Shown one piece after another: positions 37,901 to 49,668 of a stretch of DNA of 64,000 bases. The first letter of the stretch is position 1. Each line of letters opens with the position of its first letter. Both the position numbers and the translations under genes were made by a program. The notes under the pieces are model-generated. The model worked only from the letters and a program-made list of their open reading frames with translations. It did not search any database and was not told the DNA's origin. This DNA is from Tetrahymena thermophila SB210 (lineage: Eukaryota > Ciliophora > Oligohymenophorea > Hymenostomatida > Tetrahymenidae). Where the stretch lies: positions 1,426,001 through 1,490,000 of the forward strand of contig NW_002476512.1 in NCBI RefSeq assembly GCF_000189635.1. The letters are read 5' to 3'.

Positions 37901-39849
37901 ATTCTCAAATCGAATAGCCTTTTCTTCATGAAATATAGTAAAGAATTGATGAATTTTCTAAAAAAGGTCTTAGAACTCTTTTAGTTGCTATGAGAATATT
38001 GGAAGAAAACGAGTATAAAGAGTTGGAAGCAAAATATCAAGCTGCTGGTAATGCTGCAAATCGTGAAGAATAATTCTTTAAAATAGCTGAAGATTATGAG
38101 AAAGATTTGTATTTAATTGGAGCAACAGGTAAATTTCATCATTTTATTTTCGAAAAGCCTTTAAAATTAATTTAAATATGAAAAACTAAATGAAAATATT
38201 TTTTTGAATTTTTAAAAAATTAGCTGTTGAAGATAAATTATAAGATAGAGTTCCTGAAACAATAAGAGACATGCTATAAGCAAGTAATTTTTATTTGCTA
38301 AGTTCTTTAATAAATTTATTTATTATTTATATTATTTAGAAATAAATGTTTGGATGCTTACTGGTGATAAAATGGAAACAGCTGAAAATATTGCTAAGAG
38401 TTGCAAGCTAATTTAATCTCATTTTAGAATCTTGAGATATCATATTAATAAGCCTCCTATTAAGGAAGGTTAAGTATATAAGACTCCACCCAATCTAGTA
38501 AAGGATGAATTAACTAGATTATTCTATGAAAAAGAGGAGCTTATGAGATAAAAAAAGGAAAAGGCTTTGTTGATTGAAGGAGAAGATCTAGGTGATGTTT
38601 TGTTAGATGATGAATTTATGGATATGCTTATTGCTACTGTAAAAGATTGCGAATCAGTTGTGTGCTGTAGAGCAACTCCTAAGTAAAAAGCTTAAGTTGT
38701 TAAATTAGTCAAAGACAAATTACAAAAAATTACTTTGGCAATCGGTGATGGAGCTAATGATGTTAATATGATTCAAGAAGCTCACATTGGTATTGGTCTC
38801 TTTGGCCAGGAAGGTATGAGAGCAGTTTAAGCATCAGATTACGCATTACCTGAATTCAAGGGCTTGTGGAGATTGTTACTTGTGCACGGAAGGTAAAAAA
38901 AATTTGATCATCAATTAAATTTAATATTTATTGAAATTTTTTATTATAAATAATAAATAGATGGAACTATATTAGAATTTCTGAAATGATCTTGTACTTT
39001 TTCTATAAAAACTTTATCTTCACAATTCCTTAATTCTTCTTTAGTTTTTCAAATGGATTTAGTGGTCAGAGTATTTTTGATGACTATTATATAACTCTTT
39101 ATAATATCATTTTTACTGCTTTTCCATTGATAGTTAGAGCAGTAACTGAGTAGGATTTGTACTATAAAATTCGTGAAAAAGATCAAGAAAACTAGGAAAG
39201 ACTAATCAATCATAATAAACTGATGAAATTATTCCCAAAAGCTTACTACGTTGGCTAGCAAAACCTTATCTTTAATACAAAAAACTTTTTAATATGGATA
39301 GCTCAAGCATTAGTTCACGCATCTATAATTTATGCTGTAGTTTAATGCTCAATTTAGAAAGATGCTATGTCATCTGATGGCTATTCACCAGATCTCTGGG
39401 TTGTATCAATTACATTATATTCTGCTATTATATTAGTTGTTGATGTAAAACTTGCAGTAAATACTAGATACTGGACAATGATTATGCTCCTCTCTATAAT
39501 ATTTACTTCATTGGTTCCTTATTTCCTGTACATTTTTGTTGCCAATTTGATAGAGTAGTTCAATGTTTATCTCACAGCTCAAGCTATATTTACAATGCCT
39601 GATTTTTATTTAATTATATTCTTCTCGCTCTTCTTGATTGTTACTTTCGATCTTTTCATTATATATCTTAATTAAGTAGATTACAGAGGCTTTATTGAGC
39701 ACCTAAGATCTTTAATTAAAGAAAAGTAAAACCTAGACAATAGCGAATATATTGAGAGACTAGAAAATGTAGATATGAACAACAACTTTGGAAGAAATAT
39801 TCCTTCAAATGTACCTGTTGAGAGAAAATATGAGCAATATGCAGCTTGA
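34986..39849 (+). CDS. P4-type ATPase, phospholipid flippase (1261 aa)
   Basis: Six exons: 34986-35524, 36257-37535, 37663-38128, 38224-38283, 38340-38892 and 38961-39849; 1262 codons with TGA. The enzyme should use ATP to move phospholipids from the exoplasmic to the cytosolic leaflet. Visible P4 landmarks: [23 protein letters not shown] before TM1 (about residues 55-77), an actuator loop near residue 191, TM4 with the P4-specific PISL ([14 protein letters not shown]), phosphorylation site DKTGTLT (Asp413), MLTGDK, GDGAND (Asp918) and the HGRWNYIR signature before the last TM helices. The actuator motif reads DGEK where most P4-ATPases have DGET; the catalytic Glu193 is kept. Partner CDC50-like subunits are not in this window. 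Length is usual for the family. Confidence 0.95.
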
Positions 39850-40608
39850 AAAATCAAATGAAACCTAAAAAAAAAAACTTTTATCAATTAAAATTAGTTT
39901 AAATCAAAAGCTACAATAAATTTACAAATATTTATAATAAATAAAATTTATTAAAGAAAAAAATCTTTTTAAGAGATAGGCCTTAGCTCATAAAACGAAT
40001 TATTAAATGCCACTTAAACTGATTCAACCAATATACATACATACCTCTTTTATACTATATCGATTAAATTTAATTAAAATTAATTTTCTTTTATTAAAAT
40101 ATAAATTAGTATCTCAATTTATATTACATTCACAAACTAAATAAACAACATTTTTCTTCGTGATTTTAAACTTAAAGTTTTCATTTAATAAATATAAATT
40201 TTCAAATTAAAAATAAATAAATGCAAATTTTGTCTAAAAATAATTTGGTTGGTTTTTATTTGAAAATGAATTCTAAAATAAAAGTAAAATTTAATATAAA
40301 AATTACATTTAAACATTGAAATAATAAAACTTTTCAAAAGTATAAAATAAATAATCAACGAAATTCATCCATATTAATAAATTTAATAATGAGATTATTA
40401 TGTGCAACTAAAAATTTTGATAAAATTAAAATAACCATTTAGTAAGCAAAAGTTAATCTAACTAATTATTTATTGATTTATAAGAATTTTAAATTAAACC
40501 CATGTTCATTTTTAAATTACATTTAAAATCATTGGTTTTTATATAAAATTGAATTTATTTGAAATTAGATAGAAAATAAATAAATAAAAAAGTAATTTAA
40601 ATAAAAAG
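39850..40608. other. intergenic, no feature seen
   Basis: A+T-rich region between the P4-ATPase stop and the next LRR gene on the same strand. Confidence 0.55.
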
Positions 40609-42943
40609 ATGATGCTATAGAATTTTAATTTTGATAAACTAGAAGATGTAACTAATTTATTATGAAGTGAGGCCTTTTAATAAAATATTTTTTCATGTTA
40701 AAAGTTTTAGAATTCTTCTTTTGAAGACATAACCAATTTAAAGCTAAATTTATGGTAATATTTAAGTGTCTTTTATAATGTTTAATAAAAAAATTTGAAA
40801 TATATATTTAAAAGGGGTAATGACATAGGAGATGAAGGCATATAAACTATTGGTTAGTGTTTTGAAAAGTGTTTAAATCTATAAAAACTTTCTCTTGATC
40901 TATCGTAAAATACATTTATAGATATGTAAAAATAATAACAGTATTTTTATTTTGAAAAAGCTCAAATAATATTGGCATAAAAGGTATCTAGTGTTTGCAT
41001 TTATATTTAGCTTCTTGCAAAAAATTAACTAATTTAGAACTTTATTTAAGGTTTTTTTTTTTTAAGTTTATTTAGTAATGACTAAAATAATTATAATTAT
41101 AAATATAATTTGAAGGTCTAATAGCATAGGAGATCAAGGCATAGCTTCTCTGAAAAATTGTTCAAATTTCATTTCTCTAACTTTAGATTTGTCGTAATTT
41201 TTTTTATTATTATTAAATTTTTTAACAATTTAAATATTTTAATTTAAAATTAAATTTATTATTTAACATTTAATTAAGTTGCAATACTATTTGTGCAAAT
41301 GGTACTCCTAAAATTAGTTAATTTTTATCAGAATGTGTCAATCTATAATCTTTAGCTTTGTACTTATCGTAAAAATTACACTTTAATTTATTTACTAAAA
41401 TAAAATTCTATCATAATTTTATTTACACTAAAAAATAAATGAAGCACAAATGACATAGGAGATTAAGGACTCTCTGATTTAGTTTCTTCTTTTTCAGAAT
41501 GCAAAAGTTTATAAACCCTAAGCATGAATATTTCGTAAAAATTTATCGAAAAAATGAATTTTTCTAATTTATAAAATCTTTTTTTTCCTAGTAAAGTAAA
41601 ATAATAAATAATTATTTCTTCAAAATACAAAAAGGTTTGATTGATATCAAAATTATTTAATTATTAAAAAAGATATAACTGTGTAGGCGATCAAGGAATA
41701 TCTGCTTTGGGATTATCTCTATCAAATTGTTTAAATCTTTAAAAATTAGAACTTAATTTATAGTAAATAATACACTTTTAACTTTGAATCAATCAATATT
41801 TAGTATATCTGGAGTTATTTTTATCAAATCAAAATATTTAAGCGAATGCCATATTTTATTTTAGAATTTATTTTTTTTTTTATTCAAAATGAAACATAAA
41901 AAAATAGATCTAATGATATAAGCTTTAATGGATTTACTAACTTGTGTAAAGGTTTGCAGAAAAATCCAAATCTTTAATCAATAACTATGTTTTTGAGGTA
42001 ATGAAATAGTTAGTTACTTTTTAATTAGATTAACTGAGTGAGTGAGTTATTTCCTTTTAAAAATAAAAACAGAACGAGCAATGTCAACAGTGAATCTATC
42101 TCATCTATAGGATTAGGCTTATCAAATTGTTTAAATATTTAATATATTGCTCTATACTTGAGGTATAGCTATTGAACTAATTAATTACTATTGCTTATTT
42201 TATTTTGATGTTTTTAATTTTATAATTTATATGGATTTCAGAGGAAATGAAATAGGGGATTAAGGGTTATATTCACTGGTCAATTCATTAGTAAATTGTG
42301 AAAATCTTCAAAATCTTTAGCTCTACTTAAGGTAAAAATCAAAGCTTTTAAATTTTTATAATATTTTAAATAAATAGAGGAAATTAAATTAGTTGTGAAG
42401 GTGCTTCTAATGTTGGTTAATTGCTATCAAAGAGTAAAAGTATTAAGTTTTTAACTCTTTATCTTAGGTAAATCTAGTTCATAAATTTCAGAATTGCATT
42501 ATTTAAAGGATCTAAATTAGATTTTCTATATTATATTTTGATTTATAAAGAGAAAATAGTATAAAAAGCAAAGGAGCAATATAATTGGTTTCTAATTTAG
42601 AATCATGTGTAAACCTTAAAAGTTTGAATATCGATATTTGGTAAAATTTTTGGTTATTTTATTTGAGTTTAATTATTTTATTTTGTTGTTTATTTTTTTT
42701 GATTTAGGTATAATAAAATTGACAACGATGTTTTAACTGGTTTGATTGACTCTTTAAAAAAATACAAAAATCTTTAAGTTTTATTCTTATTTCTAAAGTA
42801 AATTTTTATTGAATCATATTTTTTTTTATTGTTATTTTTTTAAATAAAACAGAAGAAATTCTATCAACATCTCTGTTGATAATATATTAAGTAAAGTAAT
42901 TTAAAAGTTAAGAAAGATGGTTAAATTTAAATTATCTTATTGA
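40609..42943 (+). CDS. leucine-rich repeat protein (413 aa)
   Basis: Fifteen exons: 40609-40647, 40711-40754, 40815-40904, 40961-41050, 41116-41193, 41279-41368, 41445-41534, 41673-41762, 41908-41997, 42073-42162, 42242-42331, 42378-42467, 42551-42640, 42708-42797 and 42853-42943; 414 codons with TGA. Eleven exons are exactly 90 nt and one is 78, all phase 2. Each encodes one LRR such as WGNDIGDEGIQTIGQCF or SYNCVGDQGISALGLSL. Two small leading exons give the N-terminal cap (MMLQNFNFDKLED...). The last exon gives a short basic cap. There is no signal peptide or other domain. Same gene family as 2222, 6379 and 14352 but clearly diverged from them. Probable protein-interaction role. Confidence 0.85.
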
Positions 42944-43388
42944 AACATTCATAAATCTAATTCTTTTTAATAATACAAAAATATTTATTTTATGGAGGAC
43001 ATTTGATCAAATAAATAAATAATTATGTTGATTTATTACACTTTTTATGTTCATGAATTGTATTTAAAATATTGTAAGATAAGTTAATTATTATAATTTT
43101 TTAGTTCATGAATTGTATTTAAAATATAGTGAGATGAGTTAATTATTATAATTTTTTAATCAGTTTTACATATAACTTCTTTAAAAAAATAAATAATTAT
43201 TTTTGTTTAAATAAAATGAGTAAAATTATATTTTTTGTAAAAAATAAATTGAAGAAAATTATGTTTTGATATATGGTTGAAAATTGAATATAAGTTAAAT
43301 AAATAACTACAAATTTAATCGATTAATAATAAAGGTTTAAAATTCATTTATTTTTTTATTTAGGTATTTAAAAATTTATAAAAAATAA
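42944..43388. other. convergent intergenic spacer
   Basis: 3'-3' spacer between the LRR gene and the RAP-domain gene, holding a two-copy 55-bp repeat (43049-43158) and otherwise A+T-rich sequence. Confidence 0.6.
43049..43158. repeat. 55-bp tandem repeat, two copies
   Basis: Units 43049-43103 and 43104-43158 both start GTTCATGAATTGTATTTAAA and end in TTATAATTTTTTA. They differ at a handful of positions. Non-coding. Confidence 0.85.
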
Positions 43389-46378
43389 TCAAGATTCTTG
43401 TTTTTAATTGTTAGAAGTGTCAGTCTCTGACTCAATATCAAATTAGATGTTATCGAAGAAGTATTACTTCTTTTCTTGCTCTGAATATTAGTTCCATTAG
43501 TGTTCATCAATTACAATAATCTACCAATCTAATAGCTCTTATAAGAGTGTTATTTTATTCTAAACTTAAAGCAAAAGATTTTCTTGGCCATTTGATACAT
43601 CTCTGTTAGTGTAATGGTATTCATTAAGAATGATAACACCTATTTTTAAGATTTAATCATCGTGTTTTAGATACACAGCAGAATCCATGATATTTAAAAA
43701 TTCATCTACAAGATCTTCAACAAGCTGATAGTCTAAAGAATCTCCAAATACTGCCATACGACTTGATAATTCTTAGTGTATTTCTTTTTTGGTTGTGCTA
43801 AATTATTTAAGATCCCTTTATACATATTATTTTTTATACTCAAAATCAATTTAATCTACTTTTTCAATTAGCTTATGAAGTAATTCTTCTTTTTGTTTAG
43901 ATTAGAATTTCTTCATTTTCTTTATTTTCATTTATGTGAGCATGCAAATATTCTAAACCCAAATAGGAAGAGCAGTAAATTTTATTGTGTTTGGATTTAT
44001 GCTAAACATAGCATCATAAACCTCTTCTAACCAGAAATTGGGTTTCATAAAATACCTCTCTTCATCATAATGATGTAGCTATCCACTGCTTCTAAGTGCT
44101 TATTCTTATAAAAGTAAACTCCATGTTAATCTAATGAAGTCTTCGTGTGAAAAGAAATACTTAATATCACCATATTTCATAAGCTCTTTAACTATAGGAA
44201 TAAATTCATTTGCTAAATCAAATTTAAGATGCTAGACTAAAGAGAATAAAGTTCTGCAGAAATAAGGTTTAGGAACTTCTGTCTGTTTCTCAAAACGCTA
44301 TTCAAGTAACTAAATAAACTAGGCACTACCAATATTTGCTGAACGATAAGCAAAATAAAGTTAACTAACTTCGTCTATTTTGAGTTAATCAGCTATATGT
44401 ATGAATTTATTTGTTTCAAATTCTTTAAATAAGCTGTCATATTCACTTTAGACATTTATATTTGTTTAGTTATCTTAATCTTTAATTTAATATGGAGGTA
44501 ACTCGACTAATAAATATAAAAATTTAATTGCTTCTGAGTATTTGGATTAAACAGCAATCTATGACATGTGCTTCAAGATAGGCATTAAGAGGGTATCTCT
44601 CAGCGATTCAAGTGCATTTCTAATATTGATTCCGCTTAATATCTTAACTAAGTAATGTGCATAAAAGTTCTATATACCTATTTCCAATATTCTTTCTTCT
44701 AAAGCTTAAAATAGTTAAGTAGATCCTTTTTTTTTTAAATTTATTCATTTTAAAAATTAGTAATTTATTTCGATAAATAAAAATTAAGAACAAAAATTTA
44801 ATTTAAAAAAATAATTTTTGTTTTAAAAATTAATTTTATTTAGAAAAAAATAAATGAATTCAATTAAACCAAATTACCTCTGTTGGCGAAGGCAAACTAA
44901 TAATAAGTAAAAGAAATTCCTCTTGCATTAAATAGCTTTAGCTTTTTCAGTATGGCTTTTTCAAGTGCTTCATAAAGTTCTAGATTTCCTCTTCTAGAAC
45001 GTGAATAGCTCCATAAAATGATTTATAACTGATGTACTGTCATATAAGGTACCTGTTTTATAGATTCAGCTTCTAGAGTATGAAAAAGAGCCTTGTCGTT
45101 GTATTAAAAGTAATGCTTGGATGTATTTTTAACTAGCTTGGTTAGTTGATTTGGGGATATTCCTCCGAATTGTTTAGAAGGATAAGTATCAAGAATTTTC
45201 TTTTCCAGCTTTTGAAGAAATTAATTGGAACCTATGTTTTGAGCAATAAAATATTTAGACAACTTAATCAAATCATTAAATTCCATCATTTCAATTGTGT
45301 AATTCAATTTCTCTTCAGCTATTTTGTAAATACCAAAACCACCTTGTATATTCTCAGGTGTTTTGCTAAAATAATAGGCGTATTTTGCTAACTCTAAGGG
45401 ATGTATTTCAGACTGTGCTACTTTAATTGTTCTTGCTAAATTAGCATACAAAGTTGTTGTACCTAAGTTTGCATGAGAAAAGCCTTCTAGAATCATCCCA
45501 ACGCTTCTATAATTAACATATTCCATATCTCTTTCAAATAATTCGTTTTCTATTTCTCTGAAGAATTGGGGATTAGATCTGTTTGCATGAGCATATAACC
45601 TAACAGTTCTAGCAATCTCATCAATAGACATAAATTTAAGTCTTCTTGTAAATTCGCTCTCTACAGTGTTCCAAATCGAATTGCACATATTCTTAATTTC
45701 AATCGGAATTCTTTCCTTTGTGTCATCATTTTGATTTTCCTCATCTATTTCTTACTGTTCTTCATAATCTATTTCTTATTCTTGCTAATTATTTAAGTCA
45801 ACTTAAAATTCTCCTTAAATGTTGTTTAATTCTAAATTGAAGACTGTCTTAAGTAACCTTAAAACTTAGTATGTTGGAATCGTTTGTATTCTCTTTTTAA
45901 TTTTTTTCTTCCAAATATTTGTATCTATTGGAAGATTGTTTTAAATACTTTTGATTAACTTATCTTCAGGAGTGTCCAAAATAGTTTGGACAGCTCTGTA
46001 TACATCTGTTTCAGATAAAACACCAGCATGTGTATTTAAATCTTAAACTATCTATTTTTGTCTCTCCAATTCTCTTCTTTCTATTTCATCTAATATTTTT
46101 GATATTTTTTCTAATTTTTCAGGATCTTAAGTGTTCTAAATTTAATCTAAGACATAATCCATTATGACTGGATCAACTACTTAGTTTTGCGCGCTTTGAT
46201 CTTTCTTTTTTTAATTTTTCAGCTAGGGTTCATCTTTTTTTACACCAAAATAAAATCTTGTTTAATTTTATAAGCTGTTCAAGCTTTTTCCATTTACATT
46301 AAAAATATTATTCCTATTAAATAAGTAGCAATTTCTACTACTTCTACACGCTTTTTCAATTAATTATTTTGCGAACAT
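43389..46378 (-). CDS. RAP-domain helical-repeat protein, probably mitochondrial (945 aa)
   Basis: Two exons on the reverse strand, 46378-44878 and 44725-43389, joined in phase 1; 946 codons with TGA. The N-terminus (MFAKQLIEKACRSSRNCYLF...TRFYFG) is rich in Arg, Ser and Asn with few acids, as expected for a mitochondrial presequence. The middle is all-helical with repeats such as MSIDEIARTVRLYAHANRSN and YRSVGMILEGFSHANLGTTT, the style of FASTK/OPR-like organellar RNA-binding proteins. Near residues ~891-927 is a RAP-like segment: LLQELLDWQIIVIDEHQWNQ, then YSEQEKKQYFFDNI. RAP proteins act in mitochondrial RNA processing, stability or translation; the RNA target cannot be told. An acidic Q/E-rich linker sits near residues ~185-210. 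Confidence 0.78.
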
Positions 46379-47440
46379 TCTTTTGATAAAGATCTAAATC
46401 TAAAAATTAATATTTATAAAAATTTAATAGATTTTTTAATCAATTGAATTCTAGAAAATCTTTATTATTTTTAATTCATCCATCCTTATAATTAAATCAA
46501 TTTATTTTTAAATTTTAAATGGTTAAATATTTCTATAAAAATCTTTTCATATAAAATAATTTTAAAAATGAAACAAAATAATATTTTTGCTTAAAGTAAA
46601 TTGTGAAAAATAAAAAAGCACAAAAAAATAAAATTTAGATTTATAAATAAGAACAAAAATAAAAGAAAGACTTTAAAAACGTTTTAACAACATAAATAAA
46701 TTAAAATGAATAACAAGAGAACCTTGAAATATTTGAATAATTTGATTTTTAAAATGAATAAAAATTAGCTTTTTAATAGTTTATGATAATATCTTAAATT
46801 TAACATTGTTTTTATAGTTATGTATAACCTAAAAAAATTGAATATTTTCACCATGAGTTAACAAAATTGATTACAAAATGTATTTGAAATACAATAATTT
46901 TATTCAATTTTAGAAAAATATGTTAGAATATTTTAAAACACAAAAAAAAATAAATTATTTGAACTGTTTTTTGTGAGAATATGTTGATTTATATAGCTTT
47001 TCTTGTTTGAATTATCACTAATCACTAACAAAATCTAGATTAGTGAAATTTCAAATGATTAATATTTTATTATTTTATTTTTTTTGTTCTATATCTTAGC
47101 TATTTTCTTTATATTTATTTTTAAAAGGTTTACATTTAAAAACAGAAATCTTTTTTAAATTAAGACCCATTCAGAGGGTAAAAATTTTGGGGGGTTGGTG
47201 TTAATTAATGAGGATTGATAGTATAAAAAAAATAAATTAAATTTAAATAATAATATATCTCTCAGCTATTATTGATCAATCAATAATTTTGATCTACTTT
47301 AAAACTAAAAAATATAATAAATTCATGATAGATTAAGGATATGAGCAAATGTTTAAATATATATATAAATTTTGATTAATAATATGTTATATTCATTAGA
47401 GGAAAACGAAAACATAAAGTAAAATAAAAATACTTTCTTT
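46379..47440. other. intergenic, A+T-rich with one G-rich island
   Basis: No gene seen. A short G-rich patch (TTTTGGGGGGTTGGTG, about 47187-47202) stands out against the A+T background and holds one TTGGGG word, the Tetrahymena telomere unit, but there is no array. Confidence 0.55.
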
Positions 47441-48673
47441 TCATACTTCTTCACTTTGATTTTAAATTTCATTTTAATCTTTATATTTGGTAACTATTTA
47501 TTTGTATAAGCACTTTTGAAATTCTGGTTAAGATAATAGTGATCTTAATTTAATTTCCCATAAAATATCAAAAATATCCATCGTTTTTACTTTTTTTTTT
47601 TCAGTTTTAAACTACTTATTATTACATCTGCACTTTATTGCATTGTTAATACTACAATTTGGATTTTCATGGGAGTTTACAAGATTTATATAAATATGTT
47701 CATTCACAATAGAATCAAAATATTTATTTTTTAAGCTACAAATATCTTTAAAGTAAAATTTAAAACTGTAATTATCTAGTAATAATATTAATTTTTTCCA
47801 TCTAATTAGCCTTCTGTTATTTGAATTAATTTAATTATTATTTGTTATGGCGTAAAATTAAGCAAAAGCATAATTTTATGCATTTGAACCATACAAATCG
47901 CAAAGATCCCAATGTGTTTAACATTATATAGTTTCATTAACTAAAACTAATCTTTTTAATTTCAAATAAAATAATTCTTACTTTTTTTATGGACTAAAAA
48001 TAAATTCTGGACCGAAGAGGCAGATACTTCTAATTTTATTGCTATTTGAGACTTAACAAATATTTTGAGGAATTCTACTGAAAATGTTTAGTTCCAAGTC
48101 ATTCTCATCAATTTTTATGTTATCCATAACTTACTAAAATAATTCTTCTAAGTATTATTATTCATTGTATGATCTAAAATTCAAATAATTAATACCCTAA
48201 ATATATTTTAAAAACTGTAACTTTTTAATCTAAAGATTTTAGAAGTAAAGGCATAATCTTTAAGTTTATATATATGAGCAAATGTTCTTGTTATAAAAAT
48301 CATTTTCTTATGTATGTTATGTTAAAAAAAGATGAATTTAATATATTTTAAGGTCATTTTAATTGATTTTTTCTAAAAAACACTCCAAAACTTACTCGGT
48401 GTATTATTTATCACAATAAATCTCAATAATAATATATTCATAATTTTATTTTGTTTCTAAAACAACAATTGGTTATATTTTATCAAAAATAGATATCAAG
48501 AAACATTCTTAGTTATTATTTAAAAGATGAGGTATTAACTTATCCCTTATTAGCTCAAAGTCATCTTCTTCTTTGCATTTAAGCTCTTAGAATTACATTT
48601 CTTTTAATCTTTGTTTTTATTCTGATATTATTTAAAGTATTATTAATTAATTTATTATAAATATCCCGTACAT
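47441..48673 (-). CDS. hypothetical protein, intronless (410 aa, or 385 aa from an inner ATG)
   Basis: Continuous reverse-strand frame ending in TGA at 47441. Translation could begin at 48673 (MYGIFIINQLIILQIISEQK) or at the inner ATG at 48598; both have A-rich contexts. The protein is mixed hydrophobic/polar, with runs such as CFLISIFDKIQPIVVLET and RSICLFGPEFIFSPQ and a Cys cluster near the C-terminus (CSINNAIKCRC). No family, signal or confident membrane segment is recognised. Asn and Gln are common, with Gln mostly TAA/TAG. The frame stays open through many codons of non-random composition, so I think it is real, probably of a ciliate-specific family. Confidence 0.68.
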
Positions 48674-49477
48674 TTCAATTTATTTTTTAGAAATTTATGA
48701 TGTGACAATCAATGAATGATAATGAGATCATTTAAGGAAATAAAGTGTCTCTTCGTTTTGCTATATATTACAAAATTTAAATATTTTGAATAAGATTATA
48801 ATATAATATTGAAAAAACCCATAAAAAAATAACTTTGAATTTAGTATAACAAGAAATATCTTTTAAAGTAGTTTTTTTAAATTAAAAGTAAACATATTTT
48901 TTATACCTAAAATAAATAAATGAGATATTAAAGATATTTAAAAATTTAATGATCTAAATTAAAATAAATGGAATATGGAAAATGTCTATCTGTTTAGTTA
49001 CATTGTTTATTTTAATAATTTTAACAGACTTCAATTTATTATAAAAAATTATATTTAATTAATAATAACATTTTTATTTTTTTTAGAATTTTTTAATCTT
49101 ACAATTTAAAAAATTTTTGAATTTCAATATTTAAAATATTCTAAAATATTAGAAAATTTCATAATAATATAAATTATAACAAAATATTGAAGAATTTAAT
49201 AAAAAAAATCTTTAAACTTAGTAAAATATATTTTTTTATTGTTCTTTTTTAAATAAAAGTAAACAAATTCTTTTTTTGCAAAATTAAAAATAAAAAACAT
49301 TTAAAAATGAAACAATCCAAATTAAAATAAATAAAATATATCATCCATCTATCAAACTATTTTCATACTCATAATTTATTTTAAATCATAAAAAAATAAA
49401 TACATTTTTATTTTATTTTATTATCGAAAATTATAAAATTTATTATTTAATAAGACTTATTATTTAATTTTTTTTAA
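48674..49477. other. intergenic, no feature seen
   Basis: A+T-rich stretch holding the upstream region of the hypothetical gene and the 3' flank of the VPS13 gene. Confidence 0.5.
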
Positions 49478-49597
49478 TCACTAGTCAAGTTGTTCTATTT
49501 TCTTCTCTTCATCGAGTAAATACTTTAAAGTGTTTATTTGGTCAAAAATATAATCCTTTTATTCAGTAGTTGGAACTTAGATAAACACCTAGGTGGA
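49478..49597 (-). other. candidate terminal exon of the VPS13 gene
   Basis: Reverse-strand 40-codon block behind a good acceptor (AAATAATAAATAG). It reads STQVFIQVPTTEQKDYIFDQ, then INTLKYLLDEEKKIEQLDQ and TGA, resembling the extreme C-terminus of VPS13 proteins. It cannot be joined as the sequence stands, because the upstream exon hits TGA at 49669-49671 after an 8-base A run. With a 7-base run the frames would meet exactly. Confidence 0.5.
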
Positions 49598-49668
49598 CTA
49601 TTTATTATTTGATTGAAAAAAAAAGTTAATTTCAATTATTATAAAAATAAATTTAACAAAATTACATT

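Noticed and set aside
47187-47202. Internal telomere repeat or chromosome breakage site
   Set aside because: Only one TTGGGG word is present and no match to the 15-bp Tetrahymena breakage sequence was seen in the window.
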